Assembly: GCA_018400615.1 (NCBI GenBank)
Contig: JAGYML010000008.1
Location: forward strand, 1 to 34,603
Reading direction: 5' to 3'
Origin: a bacterium
GTDB lineage: Bacteria; Bacillota_I; Bacilli_A; Izemoplasmatales; Izemoplasmataceae
DNA length: 34,603 nucleotides
This document shows, piece after piece, positions 1 through 8,948 of the stretch. Position numbers and translations under genes: made by a program. The first letter of the stretch is position 1, and every line of letters begins with the position of its first letter. The notes below the pieces were generated by a model that made no database searches, had not been told where the DNA came from, and was given only the letters and a program-made list of their open reading frames with translations.

Positions 1-921
1 CTTCTTGTGGTATACAAAGGGTTTGAAACGGCCATTGTCTTGCTTGGAGATTACGGCGTCTTGCCGCTTAAAGGATTTATTCAAGGAGGTATGCTGCGCA
101 TAGTGTACCTTGCGCTTTTCGTCTATCTCATGCAGGCAAAAACGAAAAGCCATCTGATAAAAAGAAGTGGGATACTTACGGCTTATCTCTTCATCGTGAT
201 TGTGCTTACCTCTTTTTCTCCGTTTAAGACCCTCACCATGTACGCAGTTGATGGGGACAGTTTTCTCATCGAGGACAGGTTCAACCGCTGCAATGTCTTA
301 ATCGATACGGGCAATTATGATGATTATGACACGCTCATAGGTGCACTCAAGCGTAAAAACATACGAACCCTTGATTACGTGTTCATCTCTCACGAACACA
401 GTGATCATTACGGCGAATACCACGACGTGCATGAAAGCTTCAATGTAAAAAACACTATCAGTGAAACGAACGCGCACCTTTACGAGGGAGAACCCATTAA
501 GTGTGGCAGTTTTTCATTTTATCTCTTTCCTCTTGAATACGACCATGGAAATGTCAACAACCGATCACTCGTCCTTTATGTGGACATGGGGCACAAGACC
601 CTGCTTTTTACTGGCGACATCGAACACGCAAGAGAAAAGACGTTCATGGACGCCTATAAACACCTGCCTCCAGTTGATATATTAAAAGCGCCCCACCACG
701 GCTCAGCAACTTCAAGCAGCGAGGCATTCCTCGACTTGGTGGACGCGCATGAAGTGCTTATTCCCGCGCATCCTGACAATACATATGGCCATCCCGGAAA
801 AGACGCCATTGAACGCTTCCAAAAACGGTCCATGATTCTGCACAGAACGGACCAGGAAGGGACCATTGTTTTTAGAGAATTTATGGAAAAATGGTTCAAA
901 AAGACTGCCCTTGAACCTTAG
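1..921 (+). CDS. comEC: ComEC/Rec2 family competence protein, C-terminal part (metallo-beta-lactamase-like domain), 5' truncated by the window
   Basis: TM segment then MBL-fold motif HEHSDHYGE, D(I/V)LKAPHHGS and 'LIPAHPDNTYGHP'; frame open to base 1; located directly upstream of holA as in many Firmicutes. Confidence 0.88.
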   Translation, partial: LLVVYKGFETAIVLLGDYGVLPLKGFIQGGMLRIVYLALFVYLMQAKTKSHLIKRSGILTAYLFIVIVLTSFSPFKTLTMYAVDGDSFLIEDRFNRCNVLIDTGNYDDYDTLIGALKRKNIRTLDYVFISHEHSDHYGEYHDVHESFNVKNTISETNAHLYEGEPIKCGSFSFYLFPLEYDHGNVNNRSLVLYVDMGHKTLLFTGDIEHAREKTFMDAYKHLPPVDILKAPHHGSATSSSEAFLDLVDAHEVLIPAHPDNTYGHPGKDAIERFQKRSMILHRTDQEGTIVFREFMEKWFKKTALEP

Positions 922-953
922 GAATATGCTATAATGGGCTCGGGAGTGATTGC

Positions 954-1919
954 ATGGATGAGAAAGTACTGATCTTCTACGGAGAAGACACCTTCTACAT
1001 GAACAACAAGATAAGACAAACCGTAAAAAAACACGATGTCGACAACTACAACCTTACAACCTACGATATGGAAGAGACTCAGTTAAGCGATGCGATCAAC
1101 GATGCCAAGACCATTCCTTTTTTAAGCGAAAAGAAAATTGTCATCTGCAAAAACGCGAAGTTCCTCTGTCCGAAGCCACCCAAGAACATGCCTTCGCACA
1201 GTCTTGATTATCTGAAGGAATACTTGGAAAACCCAACTGATGAATCCCTGCTCATCATAAGCGCACCGTGTGCGAAACTCGATCAGAGACTCAAAATCGT
1301 GAAGACCTTGAAAGAAAAGGCCACCCTTACCGAGTGTCGCCTTAAAGGACCGCAAGACCTCAAGAACTGGGCGAGACGCCAAATCGCACAATCCGGGCTT
1401 TCAATTGACAGTGACGCACTCGATGAATTCATGAAACGTGTAAGCCACAGTACCGAATTCGCTTTCCTGGAAATGCGCAAGCTTTTGCTTTACGCTGAAG
1501 GAGAGAAAAACATCGACCGTGCCATGATCGAAATGGTCATCACAAAAAATATCGAAGACAATGTCTTCGATATCACGAAAGCGATTCTTGATAGAAACCA
1601 TGAGCATGCGCTCAGGGTTTATCAGGATCTCATCACCTACCGTGAGGACCCTCTTAAGATACTCGGCATCATCGTCTCCAAATATAGAGAAATGGCGCAT
1701 GTGAAAAAACTTCTTGAAAAAGGCTACAGTCAAGACGACGTGCAAAGACACTACAACGTCAAAAGCGGACGCGCCTATTTCATGGTTCAAAACGCCAAAT
1801 CCGTTCCCATGGATACCATCGAAGAACACCTGATTCATCTCGAGCGCCTGGATAAAGCCATCAAGACCGGAAGAATCGACAAGAAGATGGCGATTGAACT
1901 TTTCATCCTCAATACGTAA
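954..1919 (+). CDS. holA: DNA polymerase III subunit delta
   Basis: 321 aa, 'VLIFYGEDTFYMNNKI' N-terminus, 'EDPLKILGIIVSKYREMAHVKKL' typical of HolA; comEC-holA-rpsT order. Confidence 0.9.
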   Translation: MDEKVLIFYGEDTFYMNNKIRQTVKKHDVDNYNLTTYDMEETQLSDAINDAKTIPFLSEKKIVICKNAKFLCPKPPKNMPSHSLDYLKEYLENPTDESLLIISAPCAKLDQRLKIVKTLKEKATLTECRLKGPQDLKNWARRQIAQSGLSIDSDALDEFMKRVSHSTEFAFLEMRKLLLYAEGEKNIDRAMIEMVITKNIEDNVFDITKAILDRNHEHALRVYQDLITYREDPLKILGIIVSKYREMAHVKKLLEKGYSQDDVQRHYNVKSGRAYFMVQNAKSVPMDTIEEHLIHLERLDKAIKTGRIDKKMAIELFILNT

Positions 1920-1927
1920 ATAAAAAA

Positions 1928-1949
1928 AGTCTATTCAGTCGAATAGACT
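1928..1949 (-). terminator. intrinsic terminator for rpsT (minus)
   Basis: AGTCTATTC-AGTC-GAATAGACT perfect 9-bp stem; minus-strand read is followed by TTTTTTT. Confidence 0.75.
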
Positions 1950-1957
1950 CAAACTGG

Positions 1958-1983
1958 AAGCACTTCACAAGAAGTGCTTTTTT
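1958..1983 (+). terminator. intrinsic terminator for holA (plus)
   Basis: AAGCACTTC-ACAA-GAAGTGCTT perfect 9-bp stem followed by TTTT. Confidence 0.8.
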
Positions 1984-2242
1984 ATAGGCTGTTGACGAGT
2001 TTGGATAGACGGGATTTTTTACGTGCAATGTTGTTTTTATGGAAAAGTCCTTTAGCGAGCGCTTTGTCAAGCTTCTTGTACACAAGAGAAAGGCTTTGTT
2101 CAGCCGCTTCTTTGTCGCCTGATTCTACGTTTGCTTCAACCATTTTAACTGCTTTTTTGATTGAACCTTTGAACATGCGGTTTTTGTTACGACGTTTGTC
2201 GTCTTGTAAAACACGTTTTTTCTGTTGTTTGATATTTGCCAT
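1982..2242 (-). CDS. rpsT: 30S ribosomal protein S20
   Basis: 86 aa MANIKQQKKRVLQDDKRRNKNRMFKGSIKKAVK...; RBS GGAGGTGA upstream on minus strand. Confidence 0.96.
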   Translation of the reverse strand: MANIKQQKKRVLQDDKRRNKNRMFKGSIKKAVKMVEANVESGDKEAAEQSLSLVYKKLDKALAKGLFHKNNIARKKSRLSKLVNSL

Positions 2243-2271
2243 TATTTCACCTCCGTCTCATAAGCGTGTTT

Positions 2272-2300
2272 ATTCTACCAAATAGCAAACTAAAAAGCAA
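2272..2300 (-). promoter_or_regulatory. sigma-A-type promoter for rpsT
   Basis: minus strand TTGCTT-17 bp-TAGAAT. Confidence 0.55.
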
Positions 2301-2352
2301 TAGAGAAGTCCTGGTCTGAGCACTAATTTTTTTGAAATTCATGGTCTGGTGG

Positions 2353-2392
2353 TTCATACTTCAAAAAATGGCCTTCGGGTTAAAAGTATGAA
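2353..2392. promoter_or_regulatory. inverted repeat immediately upstream of a promoter
   Basis: TTCATACTT (2353-2361) / AAGTATGAA (2384-2392), 9-bp perfect dyad, 5 nt from the -35 element at 2398. Confidence 0.5.
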
Positions 2393-2397
2393 ACTCG

Positions 2398-2426
2398 TTG
2401 AGATTATAAGGTGTTTGCTTTAAAAT
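2398..2426 (+). promoter_or_regulatory. putative promoter of the 2459 gene
   Basis: TTGAGA-17 bp-TAAAAT. Confidence 0.5.
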
Positions 2427-2458
2427 GGGATTTAAGTATTAGAAAGGGATGTGACACC

Positions 2459-3748
2459 ATGAAACCCATGATGTATTATGAAATCGATTTTTCGTTCATG
2501 AAAGACGATGCGTTTTTGAACCGATTCATTGAATACTATGTTGAGACACAGGATTCAACCTTGAAAGACACTCTTAAAGCAATGGGGCTTCCCTATACCA
2601 CCTATGCTTATGCGAGGAAAAACGGTATCGTGAACTCTAAAAAAGTAACAGAGGCTTTCAGTGCCTACTTTGGTATGGACCTCACCATTGATGAAACCCT
2701 TTATGACGAACTGAGAACCCTCGTCTATAAAGCGATTACGGAGTCCTATTTCGTGAAAGTCCAGAACCTGAGAGTGGTTCAGGAAGATCTTAAAGCTTAT
2801 AAGAACAAGGTGAAAGACACCCCGCTTTATTTTCTTTATGCCCTCGCCTATCTTTCCGCCTTTGATCATTTCAACGCCGACCAGTTTTTTAATGAAATGG
2901 AAGAAGAAGTCCTCAATTTTCTGGAATACATGACGCCCGTGATGAGTTATGACGTCCTTTATTTTTACACATTCTCTAAAACCGAATACTTCTTTTATGC
3001 CGACAAGGATGAAGAAGCCATTGGTCTCATCGAAGAGTATGAACGTCTGGACCCTTATGTCAATGAGCGGCTTAAGACCATGGGGTATTTCGATCTCTTC
3101 ACCCTCTATGCACTTAAAAAACAGTATGCACGCTGTCTTAATTATATCGAAAAATGTGAAGCGCTCTGTTTTAAATACTATAACCCGGAACGCTTGAAAG
3201 GCATCCGCCAAAACAAGACGGCGATTCTCTTCCACCACGAAAGCTATGAAGAAGCCCTTGCGAATGCGAGAGGCGATCTTTTGTTCATCTACCGCAACGA
3301 TTTGCAGGAGAACCGCATGTTTTTCAAAATTCTCATGGTCGTCATCATTTCTTCACTCATCAAGCTTGGACGATATGAAGAGGCTGTTTTGGAAAGCGAG
3401 AAGTTCTTTGATTATGAACTTGAGGATTATTATGGGCAGGCGCTTTTGTTTAAAAAGCTAAGCTATTACAAGATGCATGACGAAGAAGGGCTTCAAGCGA
3501 CACAAGAGAGAAGAAAGGCCCTGGAAGCAAATGGCCACGAATTTCCAAAGCGTTACTACGCACTCTCGGATCTCATCGATGTCATCCACAAACGCAAGAA
3601 GCAAGCCATGAAAACCTTCGGTGAAAGACTCAAACCCTACACAAAGGAGCAGGTTTATCACTACAACCGGATTGCGGTCTTTCTAAAAGACGAATACGAA
3701 GCCTATCTCAAGGAGACCGGTCACTTTATCGAAGTGCTAGATATGTAG
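2459..3748 (+). CDS. HTH (degenerate) plus TPR-like helical-repeat protein, possible regulator
   Basis: Start at ATG 2459 preceded by AGAAAGGG; N-terminal 'TLKDTLKAMGLPYTTYAYARKNGIVNSKKVTEAFSAYFGMDL' resembles an HTH followed by a long all-helical repeat region. Confidence 0.6.
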   Translation: MKPMMYYEIDFSFMKDDAFLNRFIEYYVETQDSTLKDTLKAMGLPYTTYAYARKNGIVNSKKVTEAFSAYFGMDLTIDETLYDELRTLVYKAITESYFVKVQNLRVVQEDLKAYKNKVKDTPLYFLYALAYLSAFDHFNADQFFNEMEEEVLNFLEYMTPVMSYDVLYFYTFSKTEYFFYADKDEEAIGLIEEYERLDPYVNERLKTMGYFDLFTLYALKKQYARCLNYIEKCEALCFKYYNPERLKGIRQNKTAILFHHESYEEALANARGDLLFIYRNDLQENRMFFKILMVVIISSLIKLGRYEEAVLESEKFFDYELEDYYGQALLFKKLSYYKMHDEEGLQATQERRKALEANGHEFPKRYYALSDLIDVIHKRKKQAMKTFGERLKPYTKEQVYHYNRIAVFLKDEYEAYLKETGHFIEVLDM

Positions 3749-3864
3749 TTTTGAAGGGCTTTTATTCAAATACAAAAGTCCCCTTGACTGATTGATGAAT
3801 AAAAAACGCAAGGAACTGTGTGTTAAGGCATAAAATTTGTTATAATGGCTACGAGGTGTTAACT

Positions 3865-4731
3865 ATGGCCGAATTGAAAATAGGCGCAAACAACCTTTTC
3901 GAGGTTGTGAAAAACGAAAAAGATCACTATATTTTAAAACATGCAGAAGCGACACTCCCCCTTCCAAAAGACGAAGCGGACACGTCCATCAATGTTGGAC
4001 AAAGAGTCGAAGCCTTTGTATATATCAACCATCAAAAAGGACTCATGGCCACCATGATTGAGCCGAAAATCGACTTGTTCAGAGCTGATTTTGTAAAAGT
4101 CGTCGAGAAGAAAGACAAACTCGGCGTTTTTGTCGATATCGGACTTAAAAAAGACATGCTGGTCTCAAGTGACGATTTGCCGCCACTTAAGAATCAGTGG
4201 CCTGAAATCGGCGATCACATGCTTTGCTATCTCAAGGTAAGCCGCAACCAGATGACCGCAAGACCCGTGGACAGATTCCGCGTACAACAGTACCTCCAGC
4301 CGGAAAGAGAACTCGAAAAAGGCGATACGCTCAAAGCCTACGTCTACAGCATCGCTGATGAAGGCCTCGTCATATTCACAGAAGAAGGCCACGAGATATT
4401 CGTCTATCACAAGAACACACGCAGTGAAAGACGCGTGGGTGAAACCGTCGAAGCCACCATCATCATGAAAAAGGATGCCATCCATTATAACGGCACCCTC
4501 ATTGCCCAAAAGGAAACCCAGATTGAAAAAGACAGTGCTGTCATTCTTGAATATTTGAAAGAAAACGGCTCAGTCGAATTGGGCGACAAATCAGACCCGG
4601 GTGCCATCTTCGAAACCTTCCACATGAGCAAGGCCGCCTTCAAAAGAGCCCTTGGTCATCTTTACAAACAAGGCATCGTCACACTTGAAAAAACACGTAC
4701 AACGCTTAAAGAGGAGCATCAGAATGGGTAG
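3865..4731 (+). CDS. S1-domain RNA-binding protein, CvfB-like
   Basis: 'KVVEKKDKLGVFVDIGLKKDMLVSSDDLP' S1 repeats, 'RPVDRFRVQQYLQP', C-terminal winged-helix-like 'KAAFKRALGHLYKQGIV'; RBS GAGGTG before ATG 3865. Confidence 0.82.
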   Translation: MAELKIGANNLFEVVKNEKDHYILKHAEATLPLPKDEADTSINVGQRVEAFVYINHQKGLMATMIEPKIDLFRADFVKVVEKKDKLGVFVDIGLKKDMLVSSDDLPPLKNQWPEIGDHMLCYLKVSRNQMTARPVDRFRVQQYLQPERELEKGDTLKAYVYSIADEGLVIFTEEGHEIFVYHKNTRSERRVGETVEATIIMKKDAIHYNGTLIAQKETQIEKDSAVILEYLKENGSVELGDKSDPGAIFETFHMSKAAFKRALGHLYKQGIVTLEKTRTTLKEEHQNG

Positions 4732-5437
4732 AAAATTCGAAGTCAGAAAAGCGGCCATGGCCAAGACCATGATTCAAAAAAGCAAGGTCTACTCGCGCTA
4801 CGGGCGTGAAATCTATGTCTGCGCCAAAAAAGGCGGAGGCAATATAGAAAGCAACCTTGAACTCAAACACTTGATTGAACGGGCTAAAAAAGACGAAGTC
4901 CCTACAGACATCATTGACAGAAACATCAAGAAGGCTGAAAACCAGGACGCAACCGACTTTTTCCCAGCACGCTACGAAGGCTTTGGGCCTGGAGGCTCTG
5001 CGGTCATCGTCGATACGCTTACAGACAACTTAAACAGAACCGTCAGTGAAGTGAGAAACTGCTTTACCAAGACCGACTCCAAACTCGGCGTCGACGGCTC
5101 TGTATCCCACATGTATGACCATCTATCGAAAATATTCGTCACAGGCAGTGACGAAGACACCGTCCTTGAAACCCTGCTTGAAGCGGAACTTGACGTCAAA
5201 GACATTGAAGACGATGAAGACATGATCATAATCACCGCAGATGGCTATGCCATCAACGACGTGGAACAGGCCCTTGAAAAGGAAGACATCCACATCGAAC
5301 GCTCGGAAAAAGGCTGGTATCCGCAAAATACGCTTGAACTGGAAGGCGAAGCCTTGGAACAGTTCAAGAAGTTCATGGACCTCATCAACGAAGTTGAAGA
5401 TGTCCAAGCGGTTTATCACAACGTAGACAATATTTAG
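4724..5437 (+). CDS. yebC: YebC/PmpR family protein
   Basis: MGRKFEVRKAAMAKT...YSRYGREIYVCAKKGG, 'GFGPGGSAVIVDTLTDNLNRT', 'HMYDHLSKIFV'; start ATG 4724 overlaps upstream stop. Confidence 0.92.
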   Translation: MGRKFEVRKAAMAKTMIQKSKVYSRYGREIYVCAKKGGGNIESNLELKHLIERAKKDEVPTDIIDRNIKKAENQDATDFFPARYEGFGPGGSAVIVDTLTDNLNRTVSEVRNCFTKTDSKLGVDGSVSHMYDHLSKIFVTGSDEDTVLETLLEAELDVKDIEDDEDMIIITADGYAINDVEQALEKEDIHIERSEKGWYPQNTLELEGEALEQFKKFMDLINEVEDVQAVYHNVDNI

Positions 5438-5451
5438 AACGAAGGCTAAGC

Positions 5452-6660
5452 ATGAAAAAATCCATCATCATCCTATTGAGTTACTATCTCCTTCAGGGGA
5501 TCATCCATAATCTCGGACACCCGATTACCCCTTCCTACGTTGACGAACTGAACATAGAAAAATATATGTTCGGTTTTTTCTTTGCGGGGATGAGCTTTGG
5601 TCAGGTGCTTGGGGCACCTTTTTGGGGCCTGCTTGGTGACAAGCGGGGTAAACGGACCCTCATCGTCCTGGGGCTTGTCATCTACAGTGTAGGGCAAGTC
5701 CTTTTCGCCGTCTTCACAAACCCGGTCCTTTTGGTGTTTGCGAGAATCTTGGCTGGATTCGGTGTATCCGCGCACATCACGCTCGTGCTTTCGCATCTCA
5801 TTGCGAAGTCGCCTGACAAGGACAGGACGAAGTTCATCGCCTGGAGTGCGGCCCTTTTCGCAGTCGGTACGACCTTTGGCTATCAGATCGGTGGCATGTT
5901 AAGTGAATACATGATCAGGGAAGTCTTCTTCGTACAAGCCGCGGTCAATATCGTTTTGGCGCTTTTCATCGCCTTCACCATTGGCAACGACGTGCCTGAA
6001 GAAGAGGCGGGCCCCGTAAAAAGAAAAGCCGGCTACATTCAAAGTTTCAAAAACATAAAGAAACTAAACGGCAGTCTGCTCGTCTTTTTACTCGCACTGA
6101 CGCTTACCACCATCAGTGCCTCGACTCTGACCAAGTATTTCGATGTTTATATGATTGATCAAGGTTACACGCCAAGACAACTCGGAAACTTCATCTTTGT
6201 CACAGGGATTGCGGGCCTTCTCACGAACATCTTCATCACCCCGAAACTCGCCCGCCTCAACAAGGACAGATTCATCATGAAAATCATCCAGGTCATTTCC
6301 GCACTCATCGTCTTCTATGTATTCAGACAAAACGCGCTGATGCTTACGCTTTACACCGTATTCATCTTTTACTTCGTTCTCAAGAACATGTTTCAGCCCT
6401 TCGAACAGAGTTTCATCTCGAAAACCGCGGACAGGAAAAGCTATGGGACCATCATGGGAATCAGGCAATCGTTTTTCATGCTGGGAAACGTCATCGGACC
6501 GATCATTTCAGGCTTCATCTATGACTACAATCCCCTGCGCATGTTTGATGTCTCCGCCTTCATGTTCCTCGGGGCTTTCATTCTCATGATCGTCAGTGAG
6601 AGAATGGCGAAGAGAGAATCGAGTGGAATGGCGTTCAAAATAGAACCGGAGACAGCCTGA
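5452..6660 (+). CDS. MFS transporter
   Basis: ~12 hydrophobic helices, MFS motif A-like 'GLLGDKRGKRTLI'. Confidence 0.85.
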   Translation: MKKSIIILLSYYLLQGIIHNLGHPITPSYVDELNIEKYMFGFFFAGMSFGQVLGAPFWGLLGDKRGKRTLIVLGLVIYSVGQVLFAVFTNPVLLVFARILAGFGVSAHITLVLSHLIAKSPDKDRTKFIAWSAALFAVGTTFGYQIGGMLSEYMIREVFFVQAAVNIVLALFIAFTIGNDVPEEEAGPVKRKAGYIQSFKNIKKLNGSLLVFLLALTLTTISASTLTKYFDVYMIDQGYTPRQLGNFIFVTGIAGLLTNIFITPKLARLNKDRFIMKIIQVISALIVFYVFRQNALMLTLYTVFIFYFVLKNMFQPFEQSFISKTADRKSYGTIMGIRQSFFMLGNVIGPIISGFIYDYNPLRMFDVSAFMFLGAFILMIVSERMAKRESSGMAFKIEPETA

Positions 6661-6691
6661 TAGAAAACATACGAATATACCCATGCATTCT

Positions 6692-6718
6692 AACAAGGCC
6701 CGTTTGAGGCCTTGTTTT
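6692..6718 (+). terminator. intrinsic terminator after the MFS gene
   Basis: AACAAGGCC-CGTTTGA-GGCCTTGTT followed by TT. Confidence 0.75.
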
Positions 6719-6740
6719 ATTTTGGAAAAGGATAAATGCA

Positions 6741-6768
6741 TTGAATTACAAATAGAAAATGCTATACT
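6741..6768 (+). promoter_or_regulatory. orphan promoter
   Basis: TTGAAT-16 bp-TATACT in a region without an annotated plus-strand gene. Confidence 0.5.
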
Positions 6769-6774
6769 TTGAAT

Positions 6775-6831
6775 AAGGGATGGGGTATTTATTGAAATTT
6801 TCAAGCATGGCCACCCGTCTATGCTTTTTTT
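6775..6831 (+). ncRNA. candidate ~57-nt small transcript
   Basis: bounded by promoter 6741-6768 and intrinsic terminator 6803-6831. Confidence 0.35.
6803..6831 (+). terminator. intrinsic terminator
   Basis: AAGCATGG-CCACCCGT-CTATGCTT then TTTTT; no U-tract on the minus-strand reading, so it is plus-specific. Confidence 0.6.
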
Positions 6832-6897
6832 ATTGATTTGTTAATCTCAATGTATAGATTCAATCCATTCATACTTTTCACTGGTTTAAATGCAGGA

Positions 6898-7830
6898 CTA
6901 ACTTTCGTTGACCAACTCATCTTTATACAAATTGAACAATGACATTGGAGCTACTTTGAGATTCTTCTCGATGAGTTCGTATGTAATGTTGTATTCAGAT
7001 TTATTACCTCTTGAAATTGCGTTTGCCATAGCCCGCGCCGCATAGATTTTTGATTGTTTTAAACGGTCCATCTTCAATGATGTGTAACACATAACATAAT
7101 AAAGATGTGTAAGAGTACTGAAGTTTGATTGTCTGATGGAATAGTCTATCCCGCTTTTTGCGATCGATGAAGCTTTATCATATTTTTTTAATCTGGACAA
7201 CAAAATGCTTACAGTTCCATAAATGCCTGGTAGTATATGTCTTGATTCTGAGCTGATATAAATCAAATCGGGCGAGGTCAAAACTTTATTTAAAAGATTC
7301 AATGCCTCGGTTTTTTCGGACTTTACTTCGATTTCTGCAATCAATAAAAGCGAAATGATATCTACGAAATCAAAGCTCTCATAGTGTTGGATTTCGGGAT
7401 AGTTACAAACCGAAGATAGTTTATCCAGGCATTCTCCATCTGAAATTTCCTTCATCGTATGTTGATACCTGATCAAACAATAGTTTAGAAACCTCTCGTT
7501 TTGAATATTGACCAAATTCTCTTTGTTGACCGTTTGAAGTTTTTCGTTGAATTCATTGATTTCATTATTGCATAAATGCATATACATTCTCACTATTTTG
7601 GAATACTCATACCTGTCTTTTTCATTTGCGCTATAGTAAAAATCTTTCATGGATATACCAAGTCTATTGCAAAATGCATCTATCTTTTCATTGGATATGT
7701 TTTGTTCGCCTGAGATTAATCGGCGATAATGTCTTGGTGAACAAATCCCCGTGCAAAATGACTCCACAGTGAAGTTTCGACTTCTTCTAAGATTGTCTAA
7801 ATGATACATGTATAAAATTGATTGCTTCAT
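6898..7830 (-). CDS. XRE-type HTH plus TPR-like transcriptional regulator (RRNPP/Rgg-like architecture)
   Basis: N-terminal HTH 'FCTGICSPRHYRRLISGEQNISNEKIDAFCNRLGIS' then ~220 aa helical repeats. Confidence 0.7.
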   Translation of the reverse strand: MKQSILYMYHLDNLRRSRNFTVESFCTGICSPRHYRRLISGEQNISNEKIDAFCNRLGISMKDFYYSANEKDRYEYSKIVRMYMHLCNNEINEFNEKLQTVNKENLVNIQNERFLNYCLIRYQHTMKEISDGECLDKLSSVCNYPEIQHYESFDFVDIISLLLIAEIEVKSEKTEALNLLNKVLTSPDLIYISSESRHILPGIYGTVSILLSRLKKYDKASSIAKSGIDYSIRQSNFSTLTHLYYVMCYTSLKMDRLKQSKIYAARAMANAISRGNKSEYNITYELIEKNLKVAPMSLFNLYKDELVNES

Positions 7831-7960
7831 GCTAACGCCTCGTTTCTCCTTAAAACTAAAAACCGGACTACTTTGGTCCTATTTAATTATTTGATGACAT
7901 ATTATAATTCAAATAGGGGTATATAAATAAAAATGTATTGATAGGTTTACTGGTGTCTTA

Positions 7961-7981
7961 TTACATTCAGTGGGAATGTAA
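7961..7981. repeat. perfect inverted repeat in divergent intergenic region
   Basis: TTACATTC-AGTGG-GAATGTAA. Confidence 0.6.
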
Positions 7982-8184
7982 AAGAGATAAGTGCATGTGA
8001 GTATCCGCTTCCGAATGTAGATGCACCTGAAACAGCCTCATGCTAATCTTACCACATACTAATTTTAGTTTAAATAATGTTCATGTGAGCTATAGCTAGC
8101 AACTTATAGCAATAAGAGACATATCATACATTAAAAATTTTATACTTATTCTTGTTAATTTAAGACAATATACGGAGGAACTTC

Positions 8185-8751
8185 ATGAAAAAATTCATGA
8201 TTAAATTTTTGGCAATTATCTTTCTATTTTTGGTATTAACGTCAGGGAAGGCTGTAGTACTCAATACCTACTTTCCAAATTCAAACTATTTAATAGGAGA
8301 ACATATTAAAATGTACTACGCCAATCAACCCTTTCATAGTATAAATATCGAGGATGTCAAAGTCATTGACAAAGTAAGCTATGCTGACCGACTGGCAGTT
8401 CTGTATGAATTTGAAGAAGAGAAAGACACAAAAGAAGCTATAATCATCTATTCCTTAAGCGAACGAGGAAAACTGATGGGTTCAAAAGGAATTAGAACCA
8501 TAGATAGCCGTTTTTTTGATCCTCTTCATTATAACGATGACATACCGTTCAGAGCTGTAACTGTGGAAGAAGGCTTTAAAGATATATTGTTTATATTCGG
8601 AAATAACGAAGATGGATATACTAAAGCGTCTATTGAACGCTATCTACCGAATGAACACTATGAAATTCCCCTGGAAGATGGATACTTTATGAAGTTTGTT
8701 GATATTGGAAACTTTGATGGTATTAGAGTCGATGTGCATTTTGAGGATTAA
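8185..8751 (+). CDS. exported or membrane-anchored hypothetical protein
   Basis: 188 aa, N-terminal signal/anchor MKKFMIKFLAIIFLFLVLTSG; RBS CGGAGGAA before ATG. Confidence 0.75.
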   Translation: MKKFMIKFLAIIFLFLVLTSGKAVVLNTYFPNSNYLIGEHIKMYYANQPFHSINIEDVKVIDKVSYADRLAVLYEFEEEKDTKEAIIIYSLSERGKLMGSKGIRTIDSRFFDPLHYNDDIPFRAVTVEEGFKDILFIFGNNEDGYTKASIERYLPNEHYEIPLEDGYFMKFVDIGNFDGIRVDVHFED

Positions 8752-8825
8752 CAAATTCAATTTTAAAACACGGGTGCTTCCTGAGCACTGTGAATAACGA
8801 CAAAGAAAATTCACTTAATATTGAT

Positions 8826-8864
8826 AAGGTAAACGAGTAAACCAATCGTTTACCTTTGTTTTTT
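8826..8864 (+). terminator. intrinsic terminator
   Basis: AAGGTAAACG-AGTAAACCAAT-CGTTTACCTT then TTGTTTTTT. Confidence 0.7.
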
Positions 8865-8948
8865 ACAAAGTGAAAACCTAGGGTCTTAAAGCAACAAATG
8901 ATTGTGACACACCGCCCTTTATGATATAATCAACGCTGAGGTGACGCT

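Noticed and set aside
1974-2285. 103-aa plus-strand ORF over rpsT
   Set aside because: Antisense shadow of the S20 gene, which has a clear RBS, promoter and family match.
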